A stretch of DNA of 64,000 nucleotides from assembly GCA_033725935.1 (NCBI GenBank), contig MU867093.1, forward strand, positions 367,685 through 431,684, read 5' to 3'. This stretch comes from Cladorrhinum sp. PSN259 (taxonomy: Eukaryota; Ascomycota; Sordariomycetes; Sordariales; Podosporaceae). The position numbers and the translations under genes were made by a program. Shown one piece after another: positions 31,914-42,488 of this stretch. The stretch's first letter is position 1. Every line of letters starts with the position of its first letter. Below the pieces are notes generated by a model. The model did not search any database, was not told the DNA's origin, and worked only from the letters and a program-made list of their open reading frames with translations.

Positions 31914-34706
31914 ATGCCTCTCGCACGCGATCCAAACGACTCGGATGTTCCGGACAATCCGTCGCCCCATCAGCCCGGGGGGTCAAAGTACTGCGAGAGG
32001 AGCAGGAGGAGGAATTTGATGGGCATATTTCACCGCTGGAGGCTCACAGGAGAGGGTCTTCGAGACCCAATTAAGCTCGGCCGGGATTATCCGCAGCACC
32101 CATTGACCACGGGGTTCTATCAGCATCCCCAGCAGCCTGGGCCAGAGTACGGAAGCAACAAGCCGCTCGACGACGGCTTTGGCGAGGCGCCCTTTGGAGC
32201 CGGGTTCTCGCCCGGCCACGAGACGAGCGAGTTCAGGACTCACGAGACCGCACCTCTGGTCGTAAATGCCCTGCAGGATGCTCTGGCCGTTGGAGGTCTT
32301 CGGCTCGTCAGGATTCTCGGATGGGGCGGCAACGGCCTGGCGTGTCTCTTCGCGGCGGACCTGGAAGGCGGAAAGACGGATTTTTTCGTTGTAAAGGCAG
32401 CCTTGGACGACGGCGGCGAGGGTGGCCCGGACCCCAACCAGGGACTTTATGCTGAAAAGGTTTGCACGGCACTGTACGAGGGTGCTATGCATGTTGTCCA
32501 GCTCAAGTCCATCAAGCCCGGCATAAAATTGGGAGAAATCCTTACCCCTGCATTTCTTGCGCGGCAGGAAAGGGAAAAAAAGCGGGAGGAGAGGAGAGCA
32601 GCGAGAGCAGCCCAGGCCGCAGCCGGGTTTGTAGCTGGAGGCCCAGCGGGGACTGCTGGAGGAGGTGGAGGTTCAGGGGCAAGTGCAAGACCCAGAGCAT
32701 CGGTTGTTCTTCCATCAGCCGAAATACCAGCCGCGAATCCTGCCCTTCCATCAGTTCGTCAAAGACGTGCTGCTACCATTTCACCACCCAATCTAGAGCA
32801 AGGAGCTGTATTTAACTCGCCTCAGTCACGCCGTGCGACATCCGTGCTCACGCCTAGGGATTTGCAGCGCCCCGACAAAAGAAAGAACCCGGACGAAGAT
32901 GATGGCCAAGACGATGACAGGGCGGATCGATATAAACGGTCAAGGACAGGGAGAGGCCCCTCAGCCCACAAAGTACAGGTGAGGAGTAACACCATGGCCA
33001 AGAGAGCGCACATTGGTAAAGGAGGACTGCCGACTCCAAGTCCCTCGCGTTCAAGAAGAAAGAGAGCGCCGACAATTCTGGCCAAGGTGGGACAGGCCGG
33101 GGATGGTGCACAGGGAGGAGGACCTCCTGGGCCACCTGCATTTGTTCCCCCTGGAGGACAACAAGGGGCCGGGAGAGGTGAACCGCCGCCGCTGCAACCT
33201 CAGGCTCTATACCCTCCTGGAGCGCTTCCCGCCGGCCACCCTTTAGCTGGGGGTGCGGGGAGGGGAGGGCCTGTGCCCCCCGGTGGTTGGCAACAGCATT
33301 ACCAGCAGGCTGGACGTCTGGGTCTTCCTGGAGGAGGCCGAGGACAGGTTGAGAGGCCTGGGATGCCTGGTCCCGGGATGGGAAGAGGAGGGCCGGTGCC
33401 GCCCGAGTTTCCTGATCCTCCGCCTCTTCCCAGGCCCCCCTTTGAACTTCCTGGGTCAGACGCCCCAACACCAAGCAAAAACTTCTTCCTCATTGACCCA
33501 CAATTACCGACAACCCTTCCTGATCTAGGGCCCGACAGGATGATGGTTATGGAGTACCTCAAGCACGGCACTTTGAGCCACATCTTGTGGACCGTTTGTT
33601 CCCGAAACCTGAAGATCCCGAGTCGGACCCTCTGGTACATGTTCATGTGTATGATTAAAGGTCTCATCGGGATGAATTATCCCCCCAAGCAACATCACAC
33701 CGACCGTGCAAATATAAACCGAACGAATCTGTGGTCAGAATCGATGCCCATGAGAGGAAAATATCCCAGCACCGGCGGAACACGCACAGTCCACTTCGAT
33801 ATCGATCCGTCCAACTTTTTTGTCGGTGACTTGGGGGCAGGTACGGGTTCAGATGACCACAACCTGTGCCCAATTATCAAGCTTGCCGATTTTGGCCTTG
33901 CCGAGTGTTTCCACAACAAGCAAGACAACGGTGAGGACCTCTGGGAGCAGAGAGTAATGGCCAAGGACCACCACTTGACCCCGGAGCAGTGGTCGCAAGA
34001 GTGGGACTGGATCAAACAGTGTCCCAAGGATTCTACAGCAAGTCGCTTCACGGCAGGTCGTTATGACACCCACACAAACATCTACCAGGTAGCCCTGACA
34101 ATGGCCTGTCTCATCACCCAAAAGAGACCGCAGATTCCTCCCATCCCAGCACACTTGACTATGATAAGAGTTACCCATTTCCCAAGCATCATGCGCTGGG
34201 ACGAGGCGAAGCAGGGGGCCAGGCCAACGGTCCGCGGGTGGACCTACGGAAGCTACCTCCTTACCAATCATCCAGACTGGCTGCACGTCGACGGGGATCT
34301 TCGAAACGTCGTGGCCCAATGCATGTTTGACGCACCTCACTTGCGCCCCACTCTCCAGGAGCTCTACTACATTGCTGTCATGAAGCTCCGGGCGTACGAG
34401 GCTGCAAACCTCGAGCATGGGCCCGATCATGATGACTGGGGAAGTCGGGGCGAATTCCCGATGGAGTGGGCAAAAGAGCCTCTGCATCGGCAGCCTATTT
34501 GGACGGATGCAAAGATGCGTGCATTCATCACCGAGGTGCTGGAGAACCCTGAAAGGCCCCCATCTGAGGCTGGCACCAATGATCTGATGGAGGAGTGGGA
34601 TGAAGACGATGAAGACGATGAAGACGATGATGGCGATGAAGACGATGATGGCGATGAAGATGATGAAGACGATGATGATGAAGATGAAGAGATGACAGGG
34701 ACATGA
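31914..34706 (+). CDS. Protein kinase-like protein with large disordered insertion
   Basis: Intronless, 930 residues. A kinase N-lobe begins at about residue 130: glycine loop ILGWGGNGLACLF and lysine K161 in FFVVKAAL. The fold is then interrupted at about residues 200-530 by a basic, then Pro/Gly-rich, low-complexity insertion (KREERRAARAAQAA; GGPPGPPAFVPPGG). It resumes with the hinge-like MMVMEYLKHGTLSHIL at 542-557. The catalytic loop is HFDIDPSNFF (D629, N634; HRD changed to HFD) and the magnesium loop is D659-F660-G661. K, D, N and DFG are all kept, so catalysis is possible. The last ~50 residues are an Asp/Glu run encoded by GATGAAGAC-type repeats. The substrate is unknown. An alternative view that the insertion is an unspliced intron is unlikely, since the frame stays open for almost 1 kb. 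Confidence 0.75.
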   Translation: MPLARDPNDSDVPDNPSPHQPGGSKYCERSRRRNLMGIFHRWRLTGEGLRDPIKLGRDYPQHPLTTGFYQHPQQPGPEYGSNKPLDDGFGEAPFGAGFSPGHETSEFRTHETAPLVVNALQDALAVGGLRLVRILGWGGNGLACLFAADLEGGKTDFFVVKAALDDGGEGGPDPNQGLYAEKVCTALYEGAMHVVQLKSIKPGIKLGEILTPAFLARQEREKKREERRAARAAQAAAGFVAGGPAGTAGGGGGSGASARPRASVVLPSAEIPAANPALPSVRQRRAATISPPNLEQGAVFNSPQSRRATSVLTPRDLQRPDKRKNPDEDDGQDDDRADRYKRSRTGRGPSAHKVQVRSNTMAKRAHIGKGGLPTPSPSRSRRKRAPTILAKVGQAGDGAQGGGPPGPPAFVPPGGQQGAGRGEPPPLQPQALYPPGALPAGHPLAGGAGRGGPVPPGGWQQHYQQAGRLGLPGGGRGQVERPGMPGPGMGRGGPVPPEFPDPPPLPRPPFELPGSDAPTPSKNFFLIDPQLPTTLPDLGPDRMMVMEYLKHGTLSHILWTVCSRNLKIPSRTLWYMFMCMIKGLIGMNYPPKQHHTDRANINRTNLWSESMPMRGKYPSTGGTRTVHFDIDPSNFFVGDLGAGTGSDDHNLCPIIKLADFGLAECFHNKQDNGEDLWEQRVMAKDHHLTPEQWSQEWDWIKQCPKDSTASRFTAGRYDTHTNIYQVALTMACLITQKRPQIPPIPAHLTMIRVTHFPSIMRWDEAKQGARPTVRGWTYGSYLLTNHPDWLHVDGDLRNVVAQCMFDAPHLRPTLQELYYIAVMKLRAYEAANLEHGPDHDDWGSRGEFPMEWAKEPLHRQPIWTDAKMRAFITEVLENPERPPSEAGTNDLMEEWDEDDEDDEDDDGDEDDDGDEDDEDDDDEDEEMTGT
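34600..34692 (+). repeat. Coding GATGAAGAC-type microsatellite
   Basis: Irregular repeats of GATGAAGAC and GATGATGGC encode the acidic tail of the kinase-like protein. They are likely length-variable between strains without frameshift because units are multiples of three. Confidence 0.8.
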
Positions 34707-35141
34707 GAATTTGTGTATTGGTATTTATATGTATGCTAATAGTTGTCAATTCAAGCTGTAGTTACCTGGCGTCTTCCTCAACACTGAGGTCTGAAAAGTG
34801 AACAGGGAAAAAGAAGGGCGTGACAGGAGCAGAAACGGGGGGTTATGGTGACGGAATTACGCATATCTCCAACTGGGAGGGAAGGTGCGCCACTAAATCT
34901 TGCTCATCTGGTGTGGATCTGGACTCAAACTCAATTCTAATCTAATTGATGATCACACTCGAACCGTCGAGCTGTGCTGCACAAGAGGGAACGGTGCTAA
35001 TTACTTTTTTGTTTCCTTCCTCGATTGGATTCCACGGGTTTGGAATCTGCACACACACACACACAGTCAACCCTCTCCACCCAGAAGCTACCTTCCAATC
35101 CACCTGGTTCAGATGTGCCAAAGCACCTCGACCTCTCTTCC
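34707..35141. other. Convergent intergenic region with short (CA)n
   Basis: About 435 bp between the 3' ends of the kinase-like gene and the HET gene, with an (AC)n run of roughly eight units near 35050-35065. No gene. Confidence 0.4.
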
Positions 35142-37121
35142 TCAAAATGACGCGCGTCTTCTGCCTACGGTACCTACCATAGGCATTTCATTTCCAGTCC
35201 CCTCCATCCTCAACTTCTGCCATGTCGGTTCCTTCCCAATAATCTCAAATCGAACATCCAACCGGGTAATCGGATACTCACTAGCAACACAGAGTTTTTC
35301 ATCTTTGTCACGGTTGAGCTCGACGCTTACTTTGACCCGCACTTTATCACCCGAGTATTGAAACTTTGAGTGCCATCCCGCTCGCGCTGTTTCCGTGTCT
35401 CCCACCCTTTGAACTCCCCCCACCCCATAATATCCCACAGGCATCTTCGGCACTGCGGATTCAACCGAAGCTTGGTCTACTACCCCTGTTTCAACAATTG
35501 TTGATTCAGTCCCCATCTTTCCATCCAGTATAGTCAACAATGTTGCCTCGGCTTGTCGACACGCTTCAAAGAGAGTTCTGTCGAGTTGGGTTTCAAGTGA
35601 AATCGTTACATCCGGATTTACGTCATGCAGACTGCAGATGTATGTATGCGGTTCACAAATATTCCATCGATGACAGCCGATAAAAAAGTTGACAGGAATA
35701 AAGCCCCCGTCCGGTAGATCATCAACGTCACGGTAAAGCCGACCGTGGACAAATAAAGCACACCAGCTCTTACTGGAGTTGTTGGAGCTGAAGAAGACCT
35801 GATCGTGAACATCCCAGTGACTTCTCGGCACAGGGCGCGCCCAATCGACCGTGAACCTGAGTGGCGGTGCAGGTTCACACCAACGGAAGCTCAGCACGGA
35901 GTTTCTGTTTCCCAGCACGGGGTGATCGGTTGGATAAAACGGGAACCGAGGAGGAAATGATACCGGTAGATGGACCGGTTCAACCAGCATCCTGAAGATA
36001 TCCCTCCATGGACGCTTTCCGTGCGACTCTGCAAGCCGAGGAAGCAACCCTGTGTTGAACCTGGCGTAGCGCCCGCCGCTGATTTTCCTCAGACCTATGC
36101 CGATATGAGATCCCTTCTTGTAGCAAAAGATGTCTAGGATGCAAAGGTATGCCTTATCGTTTTGCTCCGGCATATGAATCAGACTGACTGACAAGTTGAT
36201 ACCTCGACTGCTGATGGTAAGATCACGGTAAATCGTGTCTTCCGTAACACTGGTCACATCACCAGACTCACTGAACTGACTCGGCGAATTCGCTAATAGC
36301 GGTGCGAATTCCCTTACTTCACCTAGCTTGTCTGTCCAAACGAAAATGCTCAGATCAGCCGTCTCTCGCAGAATGATCTCCTGCAGCCGACCAAATGCCT
36401 TCATTCCCTCGCCGTAGATGAACGACATATTGACACCAAATATACCCAGCAAGCAATATGCTGTGTCCTCGATCCTTGTCGTCTTTCTCTTGGAGGCCCA
36501 CGACATTCTGCGCGCGACCGAGTAATCGGACAACTCAGCTGAATGGTTCAGCATCGCAACGGGAACTCCAGTAATCTTACTGATTATCCCTGACAGCTCT
36601 TTCTTATCCCCTAACTCATTCCATTTCTGATCAAAAAAGATAACTTTCTGCGGGGCAATCAATTCTTGGAGAGTCCAACCCCGGTAAAACCATCTACACC
36701 GGCCTAGAGTCTCAACAGTCAAGCTCCCACCGGCGGGGATCGGTGCAAGGTCGGATAGGTAGACGTAGCAGACTTCGGCCTCTGCGTACCATGCGTACAT
36801 GGAGCTAATGGCTTCAGCTAGTTCAGAACTGCTAGTCTTGTCGATGCAACAAGTGTCAACCCAGGAATATTCGAGTTTGTTGAGCTTGTCGTGCGAGAGA
36901 GCTAGTTCGCATGTTTTGAGAACCTTCTGAAACCCCACCTTCTCGTGAGTGTCTGGGAGTGGGTTGAGCAGCTCTTGAAGGGTCAGCTCATCATTTTTCG
37001 ATCCCCAACTGTGGGAGAGGATGGCATAGGGTGGTCTGTAGTCCTCAAAGTATTCTTCTGTTTTGATTGGGACGGTTGTGTTGGGAGGGGACGGGTTAGA
37101 CAGCAATTTGAGGAGGCGCAT
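35142..37121 (-). CDS. HET-domain protein (heterokaryon incompatibility type)
   Basis: Intronless, 659 residues. The N-terminal HET domain (about residues 25-270) is unmistakable: YRPPYAILSHSWG, then LEYSWVDTCCIDKTSSSELAEAISSMYAWYAEAEVCYVYLSD, then RCRWFYRGWTLQELIAP, and MSWASKRKTTRIEDTAYCLLGIFGVNMSFIYGEG. HET domains trigger cell death when incompatible strains fuse, usually through an interacting partner or an activating NLR. The C-terminal ~390 residues are the kind of variable region found in this family and I do not assign them. The start ATG at 37121 is 27 residues before the domain. It shares the window's right half with an NLR-like and two ankyrin genes, a usual company for fungal self-recognition genes. 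It shows no frameshift or stop, so it looks functional. Confidence 0.88.
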   Translation of the reverse strand: MRLLKLLSNPSPPNTTVPIKTEEYFEDYRPPYAILSHSWGSKNDELTLQELLNPLPDTHEKVGFQKVLKTCELALSHDKLNKLEYSWVDTCCIDKTSSSELAEAISSMYAWYAEAEVCYVYLSDLAPIPAGGSLTVETLGRCRWFYRGWTLQELIAPQKVIFFDQKWNELGDKKELSGIISKITGVPVAMLNHSAELSDYSVARRMSWASKRKTTRIEDTAYCLLGIFGVNMSFIYGEGMKAFGRLQEIILRETADLSIFVWTDKLGEVREFAPLLANSPSQFSESGDVTSVTEDTIYRDLTISSRGINLSVSLIHMPEQNDKAYLCILDIFCYKKGSHIGIGLRKISGGRYARFNTGLLPRLAESHGKRPWRDIFRMLVEPVHLPVSFPPRFPFYPTDHPVLGNRNSVLSFRWCEPAPPLRFTVDWARPVPRSHWDVHDQVFFSSNNSSKSWCALFVHGRLYRDVDDLPDGGFIPVNFFIGCHRWNICEPHTYICSLHDVNPDVTISLETQLDRTLFEACRQAEATLLTILDGKMGTESTIVETGVVDQASVESAVPKMPVGYYGVGGVQRVGDTETARAGWHSKFQYSGDKVRVKVSVELNRDKDEKLCVASEYPITRLDVRFEIIGKEPTWQKLRMEGTGNEMPMVGTVGRRRASF

Positions 37122-38307
37122 GGTGTGTGTTTTGGTAGACTGAATATCTGATGGCTTTTTTGAGATGTCTTTGTAATTCAGTGTGGACTACTAGTATTGT
37201 CTAAGTATTCGCTGCTGAAACAAGAAGGGGATAGAGTCTGATGACAAGAGGCGCTGGGAAAGGTGAGATATGAGGGAATTGTGCAAAGTCATTCTCAACT
37301 GCTCCCGAGATATTGGGAGAATACGCAAGGCAGCAAGGCATTATCATTGGTCATTATTGTCGGGCGCTTAGCGCCTTGGTCTGCAGAAAACATTGAATGT
37401 TCTAAAGTCAAACAAACGAAACTATTGGCTGAAATCGCTGTCAAGTGATCCTCCACAAATGTTTCGTTTCAGCACTTGACAAATACTTCATTATTGACCA
37501 CATCTTGTCCAAGTTCAGGAAAAAGTAAGCCATTTTGTCTTTGAATATCTGTGAACTTCAGCATGTAGAGAAGCGCATACACAAAGGGATCATAAGCCGA
37601 TCTGCTCTATTGATAGCACGTAGACAACTTGAAGCATTCGAAGCATCTCATCCCCGTGAGACTAAAAGACGTGGAATTTTGAAAATCATTGCAAAGCAGG
37701 CCATGGCAACATATAACTAGAAGCTTTCAGTAGGTAGGGGCGTGATTCAGCACAGAAAGATAGGCTAAATACATGTACTAATCCGAGAAGATAATAGCCA
37801 TGAAGAAAATCAAGTTGTATTGAATTGAAATAAAGAACCCAGTCAGTCAGTCACAAATAGGGCTTGTTCTTTTATGGTCAACAACTGTGTGTGTGAAATC
37901 AAATGATTAGGAATTGAAGGTCAGAGAACGGCTGACCTGAATTGGAAGGTATGATGGCAGGATAAGAAGCTCGCATCTGCATCTGGGGTAAAGGGTTACG
38001 TTGCTTTTGAGTGACAATATAAATTATCCGGGCCCAAGAAAGTCAAATGCCACTAAAAGAGGAACCGTGGTGGTATCGTACATATCGAGTCACGAAAGCT
38101 GCCCAATTACATTACTGCCCGCACAATTAGAATAACAAATACGATTCCCGAACCGGGTGCCGGAATCCGGCAGAGACTTGAGTTGACGTCTAATGAGGGG
38201 CTGGGGGGAAATATGTTCGAAAATGCAGATCAAGCTTATCTCAAATGTAGATTGTGTCCCCGACTTGGCAGATCTCCTTGTTCCTCGACTTACACCACAC
38301 CATCTGT
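37122..38307. other. Divergent intergenic region, no gene seen
   Basis: About 1.2 kb between the HET gene and the carboxylesterase gene. Frames are at most about 60 codons. AT-rich around 37420-37540; no repeat noticed. Confidence 0.4.
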
Positions 38308-39927
38308 ATGTCGATCACGATGTGGTCCACACTGATCTTATTGATATCGTTTTGTCTTTCGGCGCCGGCCTCGGCCAGCTCCCCGCCGTCCAACAGTGAC
38401 AACCTCAACCTGACCATCAAAGCAACAACAGGAGTCTACACGGGGCTCATCGACCCCAAGACACCCGAAGTCCGTCAATTTCGAAGCATCGCCTACGCTG
38501 AACCACCCCTCGGCAGAAAGCGATGGCTTCCCCCAGCCCCCGTTAGGCCTTCCCTCCGCCACTCGTTCGCCTACCGCTTCCCACCATCATGCCCTCAGTA
38601 CCTCTCCAAGAACCTGACGGTGTGGAACTCAAACATCACAGACTTTGCCGTAAACTCGTACGGACAAAGCCTGACTTCAGGCGCAATCGCACAGTCATCC
38701 TCTGAAGACTGCCTCTACCTCGCCATCTGGACACCCGCAAACGCAACCAAAGAATCAAACCTACCGGTCGCCCTCTTTCTGCCGGGCGGTGACTTCGTTG
38801 GCGGCGGCGTGGACGTCTCCTACCAGAAACCAGCCCCCTGGGTCCAGCGCACGCAGTCCCACATAGTGGTGACTGCCAACTACCGGCTCAACATTGTCGG
38901 GTACCCCTGGGCGGCAGGCCTGGAAGAGCAAAACGTCGGGATCCTGGATCAGAGAGCAGCGCTGGAGTGGGTGTACGCCAACATCGAACCCTTCGGCGGC
39001 GACCCTTCACGCATTACGCTCTGGGGACAATCGGCCGGCGGGGTGGCGGTCGACATCGTCACCCACGCCTACTGGGATAATCCCCTCGCCGCCGGACTGT
39101 TCATGCAGAGCGGGACGGCCATGGTGAACATCAGCTACCCGGACGCGTCGCACAGCAACTTTACTTTTGTGGCCAAGAACCTAGGGTGTGATTTCCCGGT
39201 TGACAAGGAAGCCGAGCTGGAGTGCATGAGACAGGTACCCATGACGCTTATTCAGAATTTTATAGGGCAGTACAGGGACAATGGGACTACTTCGTGGGCG
39301 GGCCGCCCGGCGCTGAATTTGTTCAAGCCTGTGCCGGATGAGAAGACGGTGTTTTTTAATTACACGCTGAGGGCGGAGAAGGGGTTTATACCCAGAGTGC
39401 CGGCGCTGGTTAGTATTACTTCCAACGAGTCCGGGACGCTGTCCAGGTATCCGATCAGTAATGTCACCGAGGGACCGTATCAGCCTACTGTTGATGCTGC
39501 TACGGTTGGTGTTTTTGTTTGCTTGGCCAGTAATACTACGCAGAGCAGGGAGAAGAAAGGGTTGACGACGTATCGGTATGAGTATAGTGGTAACTTTAGT
39601 AGCGTGACGCCGTTGGGGTGGATGGGGGCCTATCATGCTAGTGATATACCGATGATATTTGGGACTTATGAGGGGAGGGAAGGGGTTACTGAGTACCAAA
39701 AGGAGGTGGCGGAGAGAATGCAGGATTATGTGCTGGCGTTTATTCGGGATCCGGAGGGTGGGTTAAAAGAGAAGGGATGGTTGCCGTATGGCGAGGTTGA
39801 TGGGAGTCCGACTGGAGGAAGGAATATGATCAGGTTCGGAACTGGAGGTGTGGTGGAGAGCAATGTGAGCGCGAGCGAGGTGGATGATGCTTGTGTTTTG
39901 GGAAAGAAGTGGATTTCGAATCCCTAA
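38308..39927 (+). CDS. Secreted type-B carboxylesterase/lipase
   Basis: Intronless, 539 residues from the ATG at 38308; a second Met four codons later is also possible. The N-terminus is a signal peptide (MWSTLILLISFCLSAPASA). The alpha/beta-hydrolase triad of the type-B carboxylesterase family is visible: nucleophile S242 in LWGQSAGGVAV, acid E374 in TSNESGTLS and H443 in GAYHASDIPMIFG. Other family blocks are GVYTGLIDP...FRSIAYAEPPLG, SSEDCLYLAIWTPA and YANIEPFGGDPSRITL. Many NxS/T sites (for example NLTVWNSNITDF) fit a glycosylated extracellular enzyme. It hydrolyses carboxylic esters; the substrate is not predictable. The family's usual length is about 530-580 residues, so it is complete. 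Confidence 0.9.
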   Translation: MSITMWSTLILLISFCLSAPASASSPPSNSDNLNLTIKATTGVYTGLIDPKTPEVRQFRSIAYAEPPLGRKRWLPPAPVRPSLRHSFAYRFPPSCPQYLSKNLTVWNSNITDFAVNSYGQSLTSGAIAQSSSEDCLYLAIWTPANATKESNLPVALFLPGGDFVGGGVDVSYQKPAPWVQRTQSHIVVTANYRLNIVGYPWAAGLEEQNVGILDQRAALEWVYANIEPFGGDPSRITLWGQSAGGVAVDIVTHAYWDNPLAAGLFMQSGTAMVNISYPDASHSNFTFVAKNLGCDFPVDKEAELECMRQVPMTLIQNFIGQYRDNGTTSWAGRPALNLFKPVPDEKTVFFNYTLRAEKGFIPRVPALVSITSNESGTLSRYPISNVTEGPYQPTVDAATVGVFVCLASNTTQSREKKGLTTYRYEYSGNFSSVTPLGWMGAYHASDIPMIFGTYEGREGVTEYQKEVAERMQDYVLAFIRDPEGGLKEKGWLPYGEVDGSPTGGRNMIRFGTGGVVESNVSASEVDDACVLGKKWISNP

Positions 39928-40632
39928 GTAGTGTCCGTACCTTGGGTATTTTTTGTCGTGTAATTGAAGCCAATTTCTCGAGTTTCATGTTGCAAAAAAT
40001 GTCTCGTAGCGCCCCAATAGACCAAAGTTTAAGGAGTGAAAGTGTGAAACATGCCGGGCTGCGCATCAACGAAAGAGCAACAGAGGGATTGAAGACCCAG
40101 CAGGAAAAGATCCAGATCGGTTCAGACTCGAAAGATGGTTTAGTTAGTGTAGAGAGTGAAAAGCGAATATTCGACGGCAGCGCGCTGCCAAATTTGGTGT
40201 TTGGTGGTGGGTTTTAGAGAGTGCCTCGGAAAGAAGCTGGAGCCTGGAGATGAGGGAGTTGAGGATTATTTTGGTTCCTTTAGTGATGAAATTTGAGTTC
40301 CTGAAGGTGGATGAGAAACCGAAGGGGATGTGAGGCTGCAGGCTTTGTAAAATTGGGAAATGCAGAGCGCGGTGCCTTTCTTAGCTTACAGAATGAATAA
40401 ATCGATTTAGGAATCTCAACTGCTCTTTTTGCGTGAGGATGTTGCTGGATAGGTAATGGAGGGTTCGGCTTCTGGGCAGACCCGGGTACAAGACCCACCA
40501 ACTGCCCCGGGTCGCCCAATAGGAAGTGCTACCGACGCAGGCCACTGACCTTCGCCATCTGTGTCTAACAATTGCCCTTCCTATTCTGCAGAACCCTCAA
40601 TACTCGCTGTCGTTGCTGTCATCATCGCCAAG
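39928..40632. other. Intergenic region, no gene seen
   Basis: About 700 bp between the carboxylesterase stop and the FAR1-ankyrin gene start on the same strand. Only short frames; no motif recognised. Confidence 0.4.
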
Positions 40633-42253
40633 ATGCCCACCAATCGCACCCTACCCACCTGCAATATTCAAGGGATTGCACCTGTACGCTGGATATTCCA
40701 CGAGATCGATTGCGCCTAGCTAATCCCTCTTTGACGACAGACACGAACTCCCCTCCGCTCGCAGCGCGAGACGCCTATCCATCCCCCACAAATTCCACAG
40801 CAGCCATCCTCCACGGTGCGCCCCCAGCAACATACCCAGCTTCCACTCCCGCAATTTCCAGAACCTATTCGAGATCAACACGTAATAGAAGCTCAGGAAG
40901 CATGGCTCATAGCTCACTCTCAACGTTACCAGCATGCCGGGCAGCCACAACAAGCTCCAGTCCAAGCACAACCACAGCCTCAACCTCAACAACCTCGACT
41001 GCAACCCCAACCACCACAGCCACAGATAACCACATTCTCGATGAGACAAGACCAAGATGATCCAGTCTATCATACCATAAACGATGCAGATTACCAACAT
41101 AACCAGCTGAATGTCACCGGGTCACAGTCCTGGTACGACTGGCAGCGGGAGGAAGAGAACGAACGACGAAAACGCAAGTTTGAGGAAACTCAACGCGCCG
41201 TCCAGGAGCGCGCTCGACTAAAACGGCGAGAAAAGTCTCGGGCCGGCAGCGATGGAGGAGGCAACGAGCAAAGTCCCGAGGCAGAGGAGGACGGAGACGA
41301 CTCAGATCTCCAGGCGACAATCCCGACATTCTGCCAGGAAGTCACTCCCCTACAATTACCCACCATAAGACCGACACTCATGTTGGGGCCGTACCAAACA
41401 CGCGAGGCAGCGACCGAGGCGGTCATGGAATACGCCATCGCACAGGGCTACATGTTGGTATTATCGGCCACCGCCAAAGAGAAGCCCCTGAAAGGCCAAT
41501 TCGAGTCAGACATGCCTGTTATCCGGGTTGACATGATGTGGTACGTCTCCATTTCCTTCTTCCACGTTTCCCAGCTCCCACTAACATATTTCTCACTTCA
41601 GCGACCGCGGCGGTGTATGTAAAAGCCACGGCACAGGCAAACGTAAACGAACCACGCACCGTATCGGGTGCCCAGCACGCATGAAGCTCGTCTCCCGGAA
41701 GCGCGACTGTTATCAATGGGTCATCCAAATCGTATGCGAGCAACACAATCATAACCTAAGTCCTGGTGATATGGAAGGATTTGCGACATATCGCCGATGG
41801 CGACGTAAGCAAGCTGGTAAGCCCGCGGCGGAGTCAGCAGAAGATCGTTCGGCGCGGCGTAAACGGATGAACCCACCAAAGCCAAAGCCGGCGCCGTCAG
41901 TTCCGGCTCCCGTGTTCCATAGTCTTGCTACGCCTTTGCCGCCGGCATTACCCCCAGCGACTGAGAAGACGAGTCCGATACATATGGCCGCTCTCAAAGG
42001 GCAGGGTAAAATTCTAGAGATTTTGTTGAACAAGGGGGCGGATGTTAACGGGATTGATGCATCTGGGAGAACACCACTTCATTGTGGCGTGGAGAGCGGC
42101 AAGATGGATATTATCAGGCTGTTGCTGGAGCGCGGAGCAGACGTGACGAAGCTCACAACAAAGGGGGTAAGTGTATTGCAGTTGGCTGTTGAGAAGGCGT
42201 TGGAAGATGCGGTTGTCATGTTTATTGAGAGTGGAGCGGATCCCAATATCTAG
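40633..42253 (+). CDS. FAR1-type zinc-finger protein with ankyrin repeats
   Basis: Three exons (40633-40683, 40741-41540, 41602-42253) join in frame to give 500 residues. The first exon is short and rests on a GTACGC donor, a CTAAT branch site and a CAG acceptor, so the start is less sure than the rest. Order: a Gln/Pro-rich N-terminus (about 20-100), a charged helix (REEENERRKRKFEETQ), then a FAR1/WRKY-GCM1-like zinc fold at about 215-315, with CDRGGVCKSHG, GCPARMKL and the closing VCEQHNHNLSP. A Lys/Pro-rich linker is followed by about three ankyrin repeats to the end (SPIHMAALKGQGKILEILLNKGADVNGID...). FAR1 DNA-binding folds derive from Mutator-like transposases; here no transposase core follows, so this looks like a domesticated nuclear protein. 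Role unknown. Confidence 0.75.
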
Positions 42254-42488
42254 TGCCTGCACATCCATGAAGTACCAACGGGAGATTGTATCACTACTGG
42301 TTTTACAGGTTGATGAATTGGGTATCTCTTGTTTTTGTCGTTATCATGTCTATGTATCTGCCGCTTCCGTCGCTTCCGATGTGTCATTCAAGCTTTCCAG
42401 TCCAAAGAAAAATGCTAATTAAATCCTCGGAATGTGTAATGTAGTTCCTCAACGCCCTAAAAAGCAATTCCATCATATTTCATGCCCT

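Noticed and set aside
32560..33530. Pro/Gly-rich part of the kinase-like gene as an unspliced intron
   Set aside because: The frame stays open for nearly 1 kb, far longer than the 50-100 bp introns here, and no matched splice pair restores a shorter frame obviously.
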